Positions 9,094 to 18,087 are shown, counted from the stretch's first letter. The stretch: 64,000 nucleotides of DNA from Paenibacillus sp. FSL H7-0331 (GCF_001956045.1 NZ_MRTH01000020.1:1-64000); one strand, 5' to 3'. Notes: generated by a model not told the origin, from the sequence alone. Numbers and translations are program-made.

Positions 9094-9969
9094 GTGGTTA
9101 AATCCTTAGGGTTTCGATATGTTAAAGAAGATGATCGACATCTGATGCGTATTCTCTCGATTGGTATGGAAAGTTCCCACGATGAAGGTTATTCATGGGA
9201 GGGAAGCAAACGGGAGGGAGGCGGATTTATTTTTCAGTTCACATTATCCGGAGAAGGACGGCTTCGCGTAGGTCCTCAGGTGCTCAGCATACCTGCCGGG
9301 CAGGCCTTCCTTGTGAAGGTGCCAAGCGATCACTGCTACTATTACGAATCAGCAACCGCTATTCCGTGGGAATTCATATGGCTGCGCTTCGACGGACCAG
9401 GCGTGGAGGAATTGTGCTTCAGTATCATGAACAGAACCGGTCCGGTTCTGTCGTTGCAGCGCAGTGCAGGTCCTATAATGCTGTTAGAGAGGCTTTACGA
9501 AGATTTGCTTCAAGAGCGGTTGGCTGAGGACAAATATTTAATCTCGCTGAGAATGTACGAGTGGATGATGTCACTGCTTCGCGTCTCAGTTCAAGGCGTG
9601 GATGAGAATGGCCATATCCCCGATACCTTCCGTAAAGCGGTGGGTTATATGGATCAATATTACGCGGAATCGATTCAACTCAGTGAAGTAGCGGCCTTCG
9701 CAGGATTGTCCAAGCACCATCTGTGCCGGATGTTTCCCAAATATTATGGCTTTACCCCTATCCATTATCTGCGTCGCAAGCGGATTCAGGAATCACTTAA
9801 ACTGTTAAGAGACACAGGGTTGCCTGCCCAGGAGATTGCTTTAAGAACCGGGTTTGATAATCTCGGTTATTTCGGTAAGGTTTTTCGCGCCCTAATGGGG
9901 ATGACACCCACCGAATTCAGAGGCAAGCGGAATGATTTAAATGTGGATTCGATCAAGCTGTTAGGTTAA
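9094..9969 (+). CDS. AraC-family regulator divergent from the alpha-galactosidase gene
   Basis: About 291 residues. The sensor half contains FQFTLSGEGRLRVG and PAGQAFLVKVPSDH, typical of the AraC cupin domain. The last 100 residues carry two helix-turn-helix motifs (LSEVAAFAGLSKHHLCRMF and AQEIALRTGFDNLGYFGKVF). Start choice is unsure: GTG 9094 has GGAG at 9078-9081, while TTG 9073 is in frame but has no ribosome site. It is transcribed away from the GH36-like gene and towards the XylR-like gene. It is probably the local activator for galactoside use. Confidence 0.85.
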   Translation: MVKSLGFRYVKEDDRHLMRILSIGMESSHDEGYSWEGSKREGGGFIFQFTLSGEGRLRVGPQVLSIPAGQAFLVKVPSDHCYYYESATAIPWEFIWLRFDGPGVEELCFSIMNRTGPVLSLQRSAGPIMLLERLYEDLLQERLAEDKYLISLRMYEWMMSLLRVSVQGVDENGHIPDTFRKAVGYMDQYYAESIQLSEVAAFAGLSKHHLCRMFPKYYGFTPIHYLRRKRIQESLKLLRDTGLPAQEIALRTGFDNLGYFGKVFRALMGMTPTEFRGKRNDLNVDSIKLLG

Positions 9970-10010
9970 GCGACAGGGTATAGAAAGCAGAGGAACAGCC
10001 TAACGCGCCT

Positions 10011-11210
10011 TCAAAGGGTTATGCCCTTATGATGCTCCCTGAAAGCCCCGGGGGACATGCCGGTGAATTTCTTAAAAGCAACACCCATGTACTCCGGATG
10101 CTTATAACCGAGGCGCTCCGCTATGACAGGCAGCGTCCAGTCGGTTTCTGATAAAAGCCGCATCAGGAGCTTCATCCTTACCTGGATGATTTCCTCATGA
10201 GGAGTCCGATCAAGCGCATTCATAAACCTGTGGTCGAGCGACCGGCGGGAGAGCGGAATATGACGCAGTACATCCTCGACCTTCAAATCCTCATACGCAT
10301 GCTCACGGATGAACTGGATAGCACTCGATACGTAAGGGTCCTCAACGGCAATAACATCGGTCGACATACGGGTTATCACCTTTACAGGTTCTATGAGATA
10401 GGTCTGAGGGGCGATTGTTTCTCCGGACATCATTCTATCCAACAAGGAAGCTGCCAAATAACCGCTTTTGACCGTATCCGGCTGTATGCTGGATAAAGGA
10501 GGAGATGAAAGGTTACAGAGCAAATCGTCATTATCTACGCCTATGATGGCAGCCTGCTCGGGAACGGTAACGCCGGCGAGTCGGCATGCCTCCAGAAGCG
10601 ACTGGGCTGTGATATCATAACAAGCCATAATGCCAATGGGCTTGGGCAGCTGTTGGAGCCACTCAGCCATCAACAGCCGTTCATCCATCACCGTCGATTT
10701 GGACTCATGCTGAAAGGTATGTACGGTGTATCCTTTTTTTTGCTGCAAATAATGCTCGAAATGCTTGCCACGCTCAACAGACCAGCGAAATCCGGGGTCT
10801 CCGCAATAAGCGTAATGCTTCAAGCCCCGACTTGATAGATGCTCGGCAGCCCAGATCGCAATGGTCTCATTATGGGTCTCAACGCATGGCAAATATTCGA
10901 GCAGTCGGGAAGCGCTCAAATCAACAGTAGGCACATTTAACATTCGAACGTATTCGGCAATCTCCTTATTTTCAATACGGGCTAATATTCCGTCACCTCT
11001 CCAATTATTCAACCAGGATAGATCTGTTCCAAGTCGGCTGTGTTCTCCTAAATATATGGACCAAGGTCGATGTGTACGGATATAAGATTTGATGCCGGCA
11101 AGCAGCCCACGTGCGTATTCATTTGAAGTTTCGATGAGCAGAGCGACATGCTTTTGCGGCTTCTCAATTGCTGCCTCCCTACGTATGTGTACAGATGTGA
11201 AATTACTCAT
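10011..11210 (-). CDS. XylR-like regulator: periplasmic-binding-protein sensor plus AraC HTH
   Basis: A 399-residue transcription factor. Residues about 20-280 match the LacI/ribose-binding-protein sensor fold (KHVALLIETSNEYARGLLAGI, AAIIGVDNDDLLCNLSSPPLSSI). The C-terminal 100 residues are an AraC-type DNA-binding domain (LPVIAERLGYKHPEYMGVAFKK, then TGMSPGAFR). This order is that of E. coli XylR rather than LacI, whose HTH is N-terminal. ATG 11210 has GGAGG eight bases upstream, so the six extra upstream codons are not used. It is divergent from the intact Gfo/Idh/MocA gene and probably controls the dehydrogenase-DUF6807 operon. Confidence 0.88.
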   Translation of the reverse strand: MSNFTSVHIRREAAIEKPQKHVALLIETSNEYARGLLAGIKSYIRTHRPWSIYLGEHSRLGTDLSWLNNWRGDGILARIENKEIAEYVRMLNVPTVDLSASRLLEYLPCVETHNETIAIWAAEHLSSRGLKHYAYCGDPGFRWSVERGKHFEHYLQQKKGYTVHTFQHESKSTVMDERLLMAEWLQQLPKPIGIMACYDITAQSLLEACRLAGVTVPEQAAIIGVDNDDLLCNLSSPPLSSIQPDTVKSGYLAASLLDRMMSGETIAPQTYLIEPVKVITRMSTDVIAVEDPYVSSAIQFIREHAYEDLKVEDVLRHIPLSRRSLDHRFMNALDRTPHEEIIQVRMKLLMRLLSETDWTLPVIAERLGYKHPEYMGVAFKKFTGMSPGAFREHHKGITL

Positions 11211-11369
11211 AATACAACCTCCGGTCACAACCTTTTTCTTTATATATAAGCCTTTAATTTCAATAAGTCAAATGTAAAAAATCTAAGGAAGTGTACAAAA
11301 AAACTCATCGACCCGTTGACCGGAATTAGACTAATATAAGGTTAGTAATTGAAGGTTGGGAGGATATCC

Positions 11370-12485
11370 ATGGATAAAAAAGTAAGAATCGCCATAGCGG
11401 GTCTAGGGTTCGGTGCAGAATTTATTCCTATCTATCAGCAGCATCCTGATGCACAGCTGGTGGCCGTGTGCCAGAGATCGGAGGAGAAGCTGAAGCAGGT
11501 TGCTGATCATTTTGGCATATCGAAGCGATACAATAATTATGAAGCTATGCTGAAGGATCCTGATATCGATGCCGTACATATCAATACACCCATTCCTGAT
11601 CATGCTGAGCAAAGCATAGCCGCCCTTCGTGCAGGCAAACATGTGGCTTGTACAGTTCCAATGGCAACCTCCATCGAGGATTGCCATCGAATCGTGGAAG
11701 CCCAGCAGCAGTCGGGGAAGTATTATATGATGATGGAAACAGCGGTTTATACAAGAGAGTTTTTTTATGCCAAAGAACTGCTCGATACGGGTAAGCTTGG
11801 AAGGATACAATTTCTGCGGGGAGCCCACCAACAGGATATGACCGGGTGGCCGGGATATTGGGAGGGACTGCCTCCCATGTATTATGCGACCCATGCCGTA
11901 AGTCCGCTGCTGGCGCTTGCCAATCGTGATGCGGACGCGGTCAGCTGCCTAGGATCGGGAAGGATCGATGAGCAACTAGCGGCAAAATACGGCTCGCCGT
12001 TTGCTGTTGAATCCGCCTTGTTTCAGCTGCGTGATTCGGAGCTGGCAATGGAAGTAACACGATCGCTATTTAATACTTCCAGAGAGTATATCGAAAGCTT
12101 TGATGTATATGGAGACCGGATGAGCTTCGAATGGCAGCAGTTGGAGCACGAGATACCGGTTGTCTTTAACGGAGAGGTGGGCCAAAGGGTGAAGATACCC
12201 GATTATGGGAGTCGGTTGCCAGAGGCGATTCGCAGTTTTACCACCAAAGGTATCTATGACGACACCGGGAATCAGCATCTTTCCTTCATTCAGGGCAGTG
12301 GACACGGAGGCTCCCATCCGCATTTGGCGCATGAATTTGTACGGAGTATCCTTGAGAACCGGGCACCCTTTCCCGATGTGTTCACTTCGGCGAATTGGAC
12401 CAGTGCCGGTCTATGCGCTCATGAATCGGCTATGAAACAGGGGTCTCAGATAAAGCTTCCGAATTTTAGAAAGTCAGGTATCTAA
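11370..12485 (+). CDS. Gfo/Idh/MocA family oxidoreductase (TVP subfamily)
   Basis: A 371-residue NAD(P)-dependent dehydrogenase-like protein. The Rossmann motif is VRIAIAGLGFGAEFIPIY. The position that carries the conserved EKP (catalytic-site lysine) in most relatives reads CTVPMATS. The C-terminal domain is complete (GSHPHLAHEFVRS, TSAGLCAHESAM). ATG 11370 follows GGGAGG; an upstream in-frame TTG is unlikely. It starts an operon with the DUF6807 gene 26 bp downstream. It is a paralogue of the frameshifted gene at 5560-6701. The substrate is probably a sugar or sugar acid, but the missing lysine makes standard dehydrogenase chemistry uncertain. Confidence 0.88.
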   Translation: MDKKVRIAIAGLGFGAEFIPIYQQHPDAQLVAVCQRSEEKLKQVADHFGISKRYNNYEAMLKDPDIDAVHINTPIPDHAEQSIAALRAGKHVACTVPMATSIEDCHRIVEAQQQSGKYYMMMETAVYTREFFYAKELLDTGKLGRIQFLRGAHQQDMTGWPGYWEGLPPMYYATHAVSPLLALANRDADAVSCLGSGRIDEQLAAKYGSPFAVESALFQLRDSELAMEVTRSLFNTSREYIESFDVYGDRMSFEWQQLEHEIPVVFNGEVGQRVKIPDYGSRLPEAIRSFTTKGIYDDTGNQHLSFIQGSGHGGSHPHLAHEFVRSILENRAPFPDVFTSANWTSAGLCAHESAMKQGSQIKLPNFRKSGI

Positions 12486-12511
12486 TATGAGAAACAGGAG
12501 TGGTGAGCACA

Positions 12512-13369
12512 TTGTCAACCGCTATTAAGCCATCTTTGTATGTGGAGAACCACCCTGATAGCTTGCTGATCTACCGGAAGGGTCAACCAGAGCCAATTCT
12601 CGTTCAAAATGCGCTAAGTAATTCAAGGCCGTTTATTCATCCTATAGTGGCTCCGGATGGCGCAGGTGTACTTACAGAAAATGAGCCAACTCATCATCCA
12701 TGGCAGCATGGGCTTTATGTTGGACTCAATGCTGTGAACGGAATCGGATTTTGGAGCGAAGGGCTTGGAGGCAACAAGGAGCTGGACGGAACCTTTCATC
12801 CTCGTCCTCTGGAGTCCGCGCAGGTCACGGAAAATCGGGCATCATGGAACGTTCATGCCGAGTGGCGGGACCCACGAGGAGTGCCGATGCTGCAAGAACA
12901 GCAGAATTGGTCCTTAACAGATTTGGGTGATCGGTACGAGCTGGATCTGAGCTGGCAGCTCATAGCAGATATAGATCTCACCTTCGGGCAGTATGCCTAT
13001 GGAGGCTTGTTTATTCGTATGCCTTACCGTCAAGAGAGGGGTGGGGAGGTGTGCAACAGCGAGGGAAATCGCAATTTGGAAGCAGAGGCAAAGCGGGCTC
13101 GCTGGGTCGCCGTGAGCATGCCAATAGAAGGCCGGGATAATTCAGCTGGTGTTGCCATCCTGGACCATAGCTCCAATCCCGAGCATCCGGTTCCGTGGCG
13201 AGTGGATAGAGAGTTGGGGATTAGTCCGAGCTGCTGCATCGCAGGTGAATGGAAGCTGTCCAAGGGAGAGAGCACCTCATTTAAGCATCGCATTGTCGTG
13301 TTTGGTGGTGAAGCTCAACCAGCATTAATTGAAGAATCATGGAATTTATTCTGCGGGAGGATAAAATAA
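12512..13369 (+). CDS. DUF6807 (PmoA-like) protein
   Basis: A soluble protein of about 285 residues, all-beta in character, matching the DUF6807 family often labelled 'PmoA'. The family is unrelated to methane oxidation in practice. Recognisable blocks are HHPWQHGLYVGLNAVNGIGFW near residue 65 and GQYAYGGLFIRMPYR in the middle. The family commonly sits beside Gfo/Idh/MocA and 2-hydroxyacid dehydrogenase genes in sugar catabolic clusters, as here. The start is ambiguous: GTG 12500/12503 lies on top of the AGGAG, so TTG 12512 is preferred. The biochemical role is not established. Confidence 0.72.
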   Translation: MSTAIKPSLYVENHPDSLLIYRKGQPEPILVQNALSNSRPFIHPIVAPDGAGVLTENEPTHHPWQHGLYVGLNAVNGIGFWSEGLGGNKELDGTFHPRPLESAQVTENRASWNVHAEWRDPRGVPMLQEQQNWSLTDLGDRYELDLSWQLIADIDLTFGQYAYGGLFIRMPYRQERGGEVCNSEGNRNLEAEAKRARWVAVSMPIEGRDNSAGVAILDHSSNPEHPVPWRVDRELGISPSCCIAGEWKLSKGESTSFKHRIVVFGGEAQPALIEESWNLFCGRIK

Positions 13370-13370
13370 A

Positions 13371-14137
13371 ATGAGCAACATCAGGAAACCTTCATCAGTA
13401 CCAGACCTTACGCGAGCGATAGGCCGCAGGAGGTCATTGATTTGCTCAAGGAAAGAGGCGTCCGTGTCTATATTCAACCATCCGAGGGTTACTGGGGACA
13501 GTCTGTTTCGGAGTTTGGCTTGGCCTTAACGTTATGTGCATTAAGGCGGATTCCGCAGACCCATCACGAGATGATTACAAGCCAGCAGCCTTGGAGTCAT
13601 CCGCTCGAGCAGTTTGGCGACGACCCGCGATTCGTCAACGGCACAGTGGCGGGCAAACGGATCCGGATCGTCGGAGCGGGCAATATCGCGAGCCGCTATG
13701 CCAGCTTTGTCAGTATGCTGGGCGCCGATGTCGCTACCTGGGATCCTTTCGCTCCAGAGCCTGCTTTTCACCGTGCAGGAAGCAGGAAAGAATGGTATTT
13801 GGAGAAACTTGTACAGGATGCGGACATTTTTGTTCCCATGGTTCCATTAACCGAAAGCACGAAAGGATTGATTACCGCAGAGCATATCGGCATGCTGCCC
13901 AAGGGCTGTATCGTTGTATTGGCGACGCGTGCAGAAATTTGCGATATGCAGGAACTAAGGAGAAGAGTTCTTGCTGACGAAATAAGTCTTGCCGCCGACG
14001 TGTTTGATGTAGAGCCGTTATCTTTGGATGACCCGCTGCTCGGCAGGCACAATGTCGTTCATACGCCTCATAATGCGGGGAGAACGAAGGAAGCCAACTA
14101 TAAGTGGGCAGAGATGCTGGCAGAGCAGTTCCGGTAA
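13371..14137 (+). pseudogene. N-terminally deleted D-2-hydroxyacid dehydrogenase
   Basis: The NAD-binding domain of a D-isomer 2-hydroxyacid dehydrogenase is clear: VGAGNIASRYASF, the active-site Arg in LATRAEI, Glu in DVFDVEPL and His in VHTPHNAG. The family is usually 310-340 residues, but here homology runs only about 250 residues and the first catalytic half-domain is mostly absent. An ATG with a good GGGAGG (13371) exists right after the DUF6807 gene but is out of frame. The homologous frame (TRPYASDRPQEVIDLLKERG) opens at 13370 behind a stop and has no proper start. A deletion joining the old start to mid-gene explains this. A short product from TTG 13442 is possible but would lack the substrate domain. 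Confidence 0.75.
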
Positions 14138-14186
14138 AAATCATCCCTACCTGAGCAAGAGCACGTTCGAATGGTGCCTGCGTTAG

Positions 14187-14228
14187 AAAAAAGCTTGGAC
14201 TATCGGTTAAGATAGCTCAAGCTTTTTT
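14187..14228. terminator. Strong intrinsic terminator
   Basis: AAAAAAGCTTG (14187-14197) pairs with CAAGCTTTTTT (14218-14228), with an inner CTATC/GATAG stem. It closes the 11.4-14.1 kb operon and may also serve the convergent Rrf2 gene. Confidence 0.85.
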
Positions 14229-14258
14229 GACTTCTTTGGAAGAGCTATAGTTTCACCA

Positions 14259-14762
14259 TTAAACATGGTTGCTATTAGCAAAATACTCACGAGTATCTTT
14301 GCGCGATTGAGGGGTTAATACGCGATCAAGCTCTTCATTCAACCAAGTAAGTGACTTGTTACGCAGAACATTGCGCATACTCTCTTCAGCTTCAAGCATA
14401 GCTAAGTTAATCACACAGGGAGAAGCTAGAGAGCATGCTGCATAGTCTTCATCACGGCATAGATAGCTATTATTTTTGATGTTTTTACATTGAAAAATGG
14501 GGGTAGTACCTTCTACAGCTTCAACGACATCCCAAAAAGAAATATCCGAAGGAGACTTGGCTAATTTATAGCCTCCTTTAACACCAGGGACAGAGCTAAC
14601 GATACCAGCTTTTGTTAATTTACTAAAAATCTTTGAAAGATAGGTCTCCGGAACACCTTGAAAAGCGGAAAGCTCTTTAATGCCAATGGTAGAATCGGGA
14701 GGAGTATCAATTAAATATATCAAGCAATGCAGTCCATATTCTACGCCAATACTATACTGCAT
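14259..14762 (-). CDS. Rrf2-family transcription regulator
   Basis: A 167-residue regulator with the Rrf2 winged helix at the N-terminus (YSIGVEYGLHCLIYL, then GVPETYLSKIFSKLTKAGIV, VPGVKGGYKLAK). The C-terminal half has four cysteines (QCKN, YLCR, AACS, SPCV), spaced 9, 7 and 5 residues apart. IscR- and NsrR-type Rrf2 proteins use three conserved cysteines for an Fe-S cluster, so redox or cluster sensing is likely but the fourth cysteine is unusual. It is divergent from an AhpD-like gene. A perfect CGTCGA-N9-TCGACG palindrome lies between them. Confidence 0.9.
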   Translation of the reverse strand: MQYSIGVEYGLHCLIYLIDTPPDSTIGIKELSAFQGVPETYLSKIFSKLTKAGIVSSVPGVKGGYKLAKSPSDISFWDVVEAVEGTTPIFQCKNIKNNSYLCRDEDYAACSLASPCVINLAMLEAEESMRNVLRNKSLTWLNEELDRVLTPQSRKDTREYFANSNHV

Positions 14763-14920
14763 CCAAACACCTGCTCTCTAGATATAAAAGTTGTTATAAA
14801 TCATCTTAGGTGGATTTAAAGTCCTTGTCAAATATGGGTATGGGTATTTTGAGCTAATGGACTCATGATTTTTTGGTTGACAGCCATAAATTAAAGAGTT
14901 ATATTGTGGTCACAGTAAAT

Positions 14921-14941
14921 CGTCGATTAATATTGTCGACG
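14921..14941. promoter_or_regulatory. Candidate Rrf2 operator palindrome
   Basis: CGTCGA (14921-14926) and TCGACG (14936-14941) form a perfect inverted repeat with a 9-bp spacer. It lies 50-70 bp upstream of the AhpD-like gene, overlapping the probable promoter (TTATAC at 14942). Its place between the Rrf2 gene and its divergent neighbour suggests the regulator's site. Confidence 0.45.
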
Positions 14942-14992
14942 TTATACTTATAGAGGCAAGATCAAATTTATTATTCCATGGAGGAGATTACT

Positions 14993-15436
14993 ATGAAGGT
15001 TAGATTAAATCATATCAATGCAAGCCCAGGTGCTCTGCAGGCGATGATGAAGCTGGAAGGGTATATTAAGACAAGTGGGTTAGATGCAAAGCTATATGAA
15101 TTTATTAAGATCAGAGCCTCACAAATTAACGGGTGTGCTTATTGTATAGACATGCATACACGGGATTCGCGGAAAATGGGCGAGACGGAGCAGCGGATTT
15201 ATTTACTTAACGCGTGGCGCGAAGCACCTTTTTATTCCGACAAAGAAAGAGTGGTGCTTGAGCTTACGGAAGCTGTAACCCGTATTTCCGAGCAAGGCGT
15301 GCCGCAGGATTTGTATGAGAGAGTTCGGGCACATGTGGATGAGGCAGAATATGTGGCAATCATTATGGCTATCAATACTATTAATGCGTGGAATCGAATC
15401 GCCATCTCCACGGGAATGTTCCCTGAGAAGGAGTAA
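14993..15436 (+). CDS. AhpD-like / carboxymuconolactone decarboxylase family protein
   Basis: A 147-residue all-helical protein with the alkylhydroperoxidase active site CAYCIDMHTRD (CxxC followed by His three residues on). The family reduces peroxides or acts in thiol-disulfide relays. Start ATG 14993 has GGAGGAG nine bases upstream; the longer frame from 14978 is unlikely. A close paralogue lies at 16723, with an EamA transporter between the two. The divergent Rrf2 regulator and intervening palindrome suggest redox control. Confidence 0.9.
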   Translation: MKVRLNHINASPGALQAMMKLEGYIKTSGLDAKLYEFIKIRASQINGCAYCIDMHTRDSRKMGETEQRIYLLNAWREAPFYSDKERVVLELTEAVTRISEQGVPQDLYERVRAHVDEAEYVAIIMAINTINAWNRIAISTGMFPEKE

Positions 15437-15504
15437 AAAGAAGCTTAGTAATCAGTTTCGCTAATCATTTAAATTAATTCTAATATGTAGTAAAAAAACG
15501 GAAT

Positions 15505-15544
15505 CGGGTGTGACAAGGATTCAAATATTCCTAGCGTCATCCCG
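15505..15544 (+). other. Intergenic hairpin before the EamA gene
   Basis: CGGG..TGAC..AGGA can pair with TCCT..GTCA..CCCG around an 8-9 nt loop with small bulges. No T tract follows. It ends 26 bp before the EamA start and could separate the AhpD-like transcript from the transporter or modulate the latter. Confidence 0.35.
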
Positions 15545-15570
15545 GCACCATTAGAACACAAAGAGGCATC

Positions 15571-16491
15571 ATGAAATACATTTTATTTGTTTTAGCTGGG
15601 GCATGCAGCTTCGGTTTATTATCTACTTTTGTAAAGAAAGCTTATGAGTCTGGTTTCAATGTCGGCGAAGTTGTTGGCAGCCAAAACCTATTCGGTGTGA
15701 TTATGCTGTGGATATTGGTATTCGTGACCGCGAAATCCGCCAAGCAACACGCAGCGGCGCATACATTTAAAGTAACAAGGCGTCAAGCGCTCTTGCTCAT
15801 GGCCGTAGGAACGACGACAGGCTTAACGGGAATGCTTTACTATACAGCGCTCCAGTATGTTTCGGCTTCATTCGCGATTATCTTGTTATTTCAATTTACG
15901 TGGATGGGCATCTTGTTGGAAGCAGTAGTTGAACGCAAACGTCCTGGTAAAGATAAGATTTTATCGCTCATTATCTTGTTTGTTGGGATTATTATGGCAA
16001 GCGGCTACTTGGGCGGGGGCCAGGAAGCAGTTTCTTGGATAGGTGCGACTCTTGGCTTGATGGCTGCTGTTACCTATGCGCTCTTCATTTGGTTTAGTGG
16101 GAAAACAGCCAAACAAGTCGCTCCGATCACACGAAGCGCGATTATGCTGTCTGGCTCTTTTATTCTCGTGATGTTGGTGTTTCCACCGCATTTTCTTATC
16201 AATGGTTCTTTGCACGAAGCGCTTTTGACTTGGGCGCTGCTGCTAGCACTCTTCGGTATCGTCATTCCACCGTTGTTCTATGCCATTGGCGTACCGCGTG
16301 TTGGCGGCGGACTAGCTACAATCTTGAGCGCAGCTGAACTGCCGACGGCCGTCATTATGTCGTACGTCGTACTGAATGAGTCCGTCAACTGGCTACAATG
16401 GCTTGGTGTGGGGATCACGATGTTCGGCATTGCCCTGCCTGAGCTTATCAAGCGCAAGAAGAGTCAATCGGGCGCAAATGTAAGTTCGTAA
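15571..16491 (+). CDS. EamA/DMT-family transporter
   Basis: A 306-residue integral membrane protein with about ten hydrophobic helices in two repeats, as in the drug/metabolite transporter EamA family. Helix 3-4 carries TGLTGMLYYTALQYVSASFA; the second repeat has YVVLNESVNWLQWLGVGIT, a typical EamA end motif. The C-terminus is a short basic tail (RKKSQSGAN). ATG 15571 has AAGAGG upstream. It lies between two AhpD-like genes, so it may move a redox-active or toxic small molecule. The substrate is unknown. Confidence 0.88.
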   Translation: MKYILFVLAGACSFGLLSTFVKKAYESGFNVGEVVGSQNLFGVIMLWILVFVTAKSAKQHAAAHTFKVTRRQALLLMAVGTTTGLTGMLYYTALQYVSASFAIILLFQFTWMGILLEAVVERKRPGKDKILSLIILFVGIIMASGYLGGGQEAVSWIGATLGLMAAVTYALFIWFSGKTAKQVAPITRSAIMLSGSFILVMLVFPPHFLINGSLHEALLTWALLLALFGIVIPPLFYAIGVPRVGGGLATILSAAELPTAVIMSYVVLNESVNWLQWLGVGITMFGIALPELIKRKKSQSGANVSS

Positions 16492-16722
16492 TCATCGGTA
16501 TTTTCTCATAGGTCGACGCGAAATCGTAAAGATTTCGTTGTCATCCAGTGTTGGGATTCTCCGAATCATGCAAAGTATAACAGGGGATACTCTGTTAGAA
16601 AAGCTTGAAATTTGCGATCAAATTGCTGGTAGAATATTTATGGTCATGCCATTGGAGCGTATAATCTCAATTCATACTTTTTGGTTACTATGTAACAAAA
16701 AAATTAAGGAGTGTAACGACAC

Positions 16723-17184
16723 ATGGAAATGAGACTGGATTATATCAAAGTGGAACCCGAAGCTTTACAAACACTTTTAAAATTGGAAGGGTATGTGAAG
16801 AAGAGTGGTATTGACCACAAACTGTTGGAGCTGATTAAAATTCGTGCCTCGCAAATTAATGGCTGTGCCTACTGCCTTGATATGCATACGAAAGATGCGC
16901 GTGCGATGGGGGAGACGGAGCAGCGCTTGTATATGCTTAACGCATGGCGGGAAGCTCCGTTCTATACGGAAGCGGAGCGGGCCGCAATAGCATTAACGGA
17001 AGCTGTGACCAAAATTTCGGATGCTGGCGTGCCACAGGAATTGTATGAGCAAGTCCGCAAACATTTTGACGAGGGCCAATTTGTTAAATTAATTATGGCG
17101 ATTAATGCGATCAACTGTTGGAATCGAATAGCGATTTCAACGGGTATGGTACCTGGTGAATATCAGCCTGCTGCACGTAAATAA
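16723..17184 (+). CDS. AhpD-like / carboxymuconolactone decarboxylase paralogue
   Basis: A 153-residue protein with the same CxxC-H active site (CAYCLDMHTKD) as the gene at 14993, and nearly identical blocks (IKIRASQINGCAYC, METEQR-type region, WREAPFYT, CWNRIAISTGM). The pair probably arose by local duplication. AAGGAG at 16706-16711 lies 11 bp before ATG 16723; ATG 16729 is an alternative. The 231 bp between the EamA gene and this one hold a weak CGAAATC/GATTTCG hairpin (about 16519-16537) and no convincing gene. Confidence 0.88.
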   Translation: MEMRLDYIKVEPEALQTLLKLEGYVKKSGIDHKLLELIKIRASQINGCAYCLDMHTKDARAMGETEQRLYMLNAWREAPFYTEAERAAIALTEAVTKISDAGVPQELYEQVRKHFDEGQFVKLIMAINAINCWNRIAISTGMVPGEYQPAARK

Positions 17185-17201
17185 CAGATTTTTGAAGGCG
17201 A

Positions 17202-17232
17202 AATCCCCGTACATCGACTACGTACGGGGATT
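17202..17232. terminator. Perfect hairpin downstream of the AhpD-like gene
   Basis: AATCCCCGTAC (17202-17212) and GTACGGGGATT (17222-17232) form an 11-bp stem with a 9-nt loop. There is little T-run after it, so it is either a weak terminator or an mRNA 3' stabiliser. Confidence 0.55.
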
Positions 17233-17343
17233 GACTTTACTCAAAGACCTGCAATAGCTCTGGTACCTATTGCTCTATAGACTAATGTTCACCTTTGTAA
17301 GATGAGACGAAGTAAAGATTATTTATATTTTTGGGGAGGATAA

Positions 17344-18036
17344 ATGAGATATACAATACTTCTATTTGATCTAGATGATACATTGTTAGATTTCGGCGCT
17401 AATGAAACGGATTCGTTAAACAAATTGTTTCAGCAACACGGATATACTTTTTCGGATGAGTTATTTCGAGTATATAATTCCGTCAACAAACAATTATGGG
17501 CTGATTATGAAAATGGAAATATTGCATTAGATGTTGTGCTAAACTCAAGATTTTCAGAAACGATGTTAAGACTGGGAAAAGTTGTCGACGGCATTGAATG
17601 GGAAAATCTGTATAGAGAACTTTTGGGCAATGGATGTCAGCATATGGAAGGAGCTTTAGAAGTGTGTCAGAGCTTATCTGTATCCCATAGACTGTTTGTT
17701 ATCACAAATGGTATAACCCAAACTCAGATAAAGCGATTGAAGCAGTCAGGCTTATATGAATTTTTTGAAGACATTTTTGATTCTCAAAGCATTGGATTTC
17801 AAAAGCCATCAAAAGAGTTTTTCGAATACGTGATGAGTCATATTAAAGAGTTTAATATAAAAGAAGCACTTATTATCGGAGATTCATTAAATACTGATAT
17901 AAAAGGTGGTCTTTTATCAGGAATTGATACGTGCTGGATTAACAGAAATTCACAAAAATGCTCTACAGAAATTCAAAGCACCTACACGGTCACAAACTTA
18001 GTGGACATATATGAGATCTGTACCTCTATAAAATGA
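17344..18036 (+). CDS. HAD hydrolase, YjjG/YfnB-type nucleotidase
   Basis: A 230-residue cytoplasmic phosphatase. HAD motif I is FDLDDTLLDF (nucleophile Asp and acid/base Asp), motif II is FVITNG, the lysine motif is in FQKPSKEFF, and motif IV is IGDSLNTDIKGG. The cap domain and length match the YjjG family, which dephosphorylates non-canonical pyrimidine nucleotides. GGGGAGGATAA precedes ATG 17344. It stands alone, with no functional link visible to its neighbours. Confidence 0.88.
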   Translation: MRYTILLFDLDDTLLDFGANETDSLNKLFQQHGYTFSDELFRVYNSVNKQLWADYENGNIALDVVLNSRFSETMLRLGKVVDGIEWENLYRELLGNGCQHMEGALEVCQSLSVSHRLFVITNGITQTQIKRLKQSGLYEFFEDIFDSQSIGFQKPSKEFFEYVMSHIKEFNIKEALIIGDSLNTDIKGGLLSGIDTCWINRNSQKCSTEIQSTYTVTNLVDIYEICTSIK

Positions 18037-18087
18037 GCATAATGGTGATTAAATTCATACTATTAAGTATTTGTAGTGAGGAATAAA

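Noticed and set aside
16538..16732. 64-codon ORF upstream of the second AhpD-like gene
   Set aside because: No ribosome site and no likeness; it overlaps the start of the real gene in another frame.
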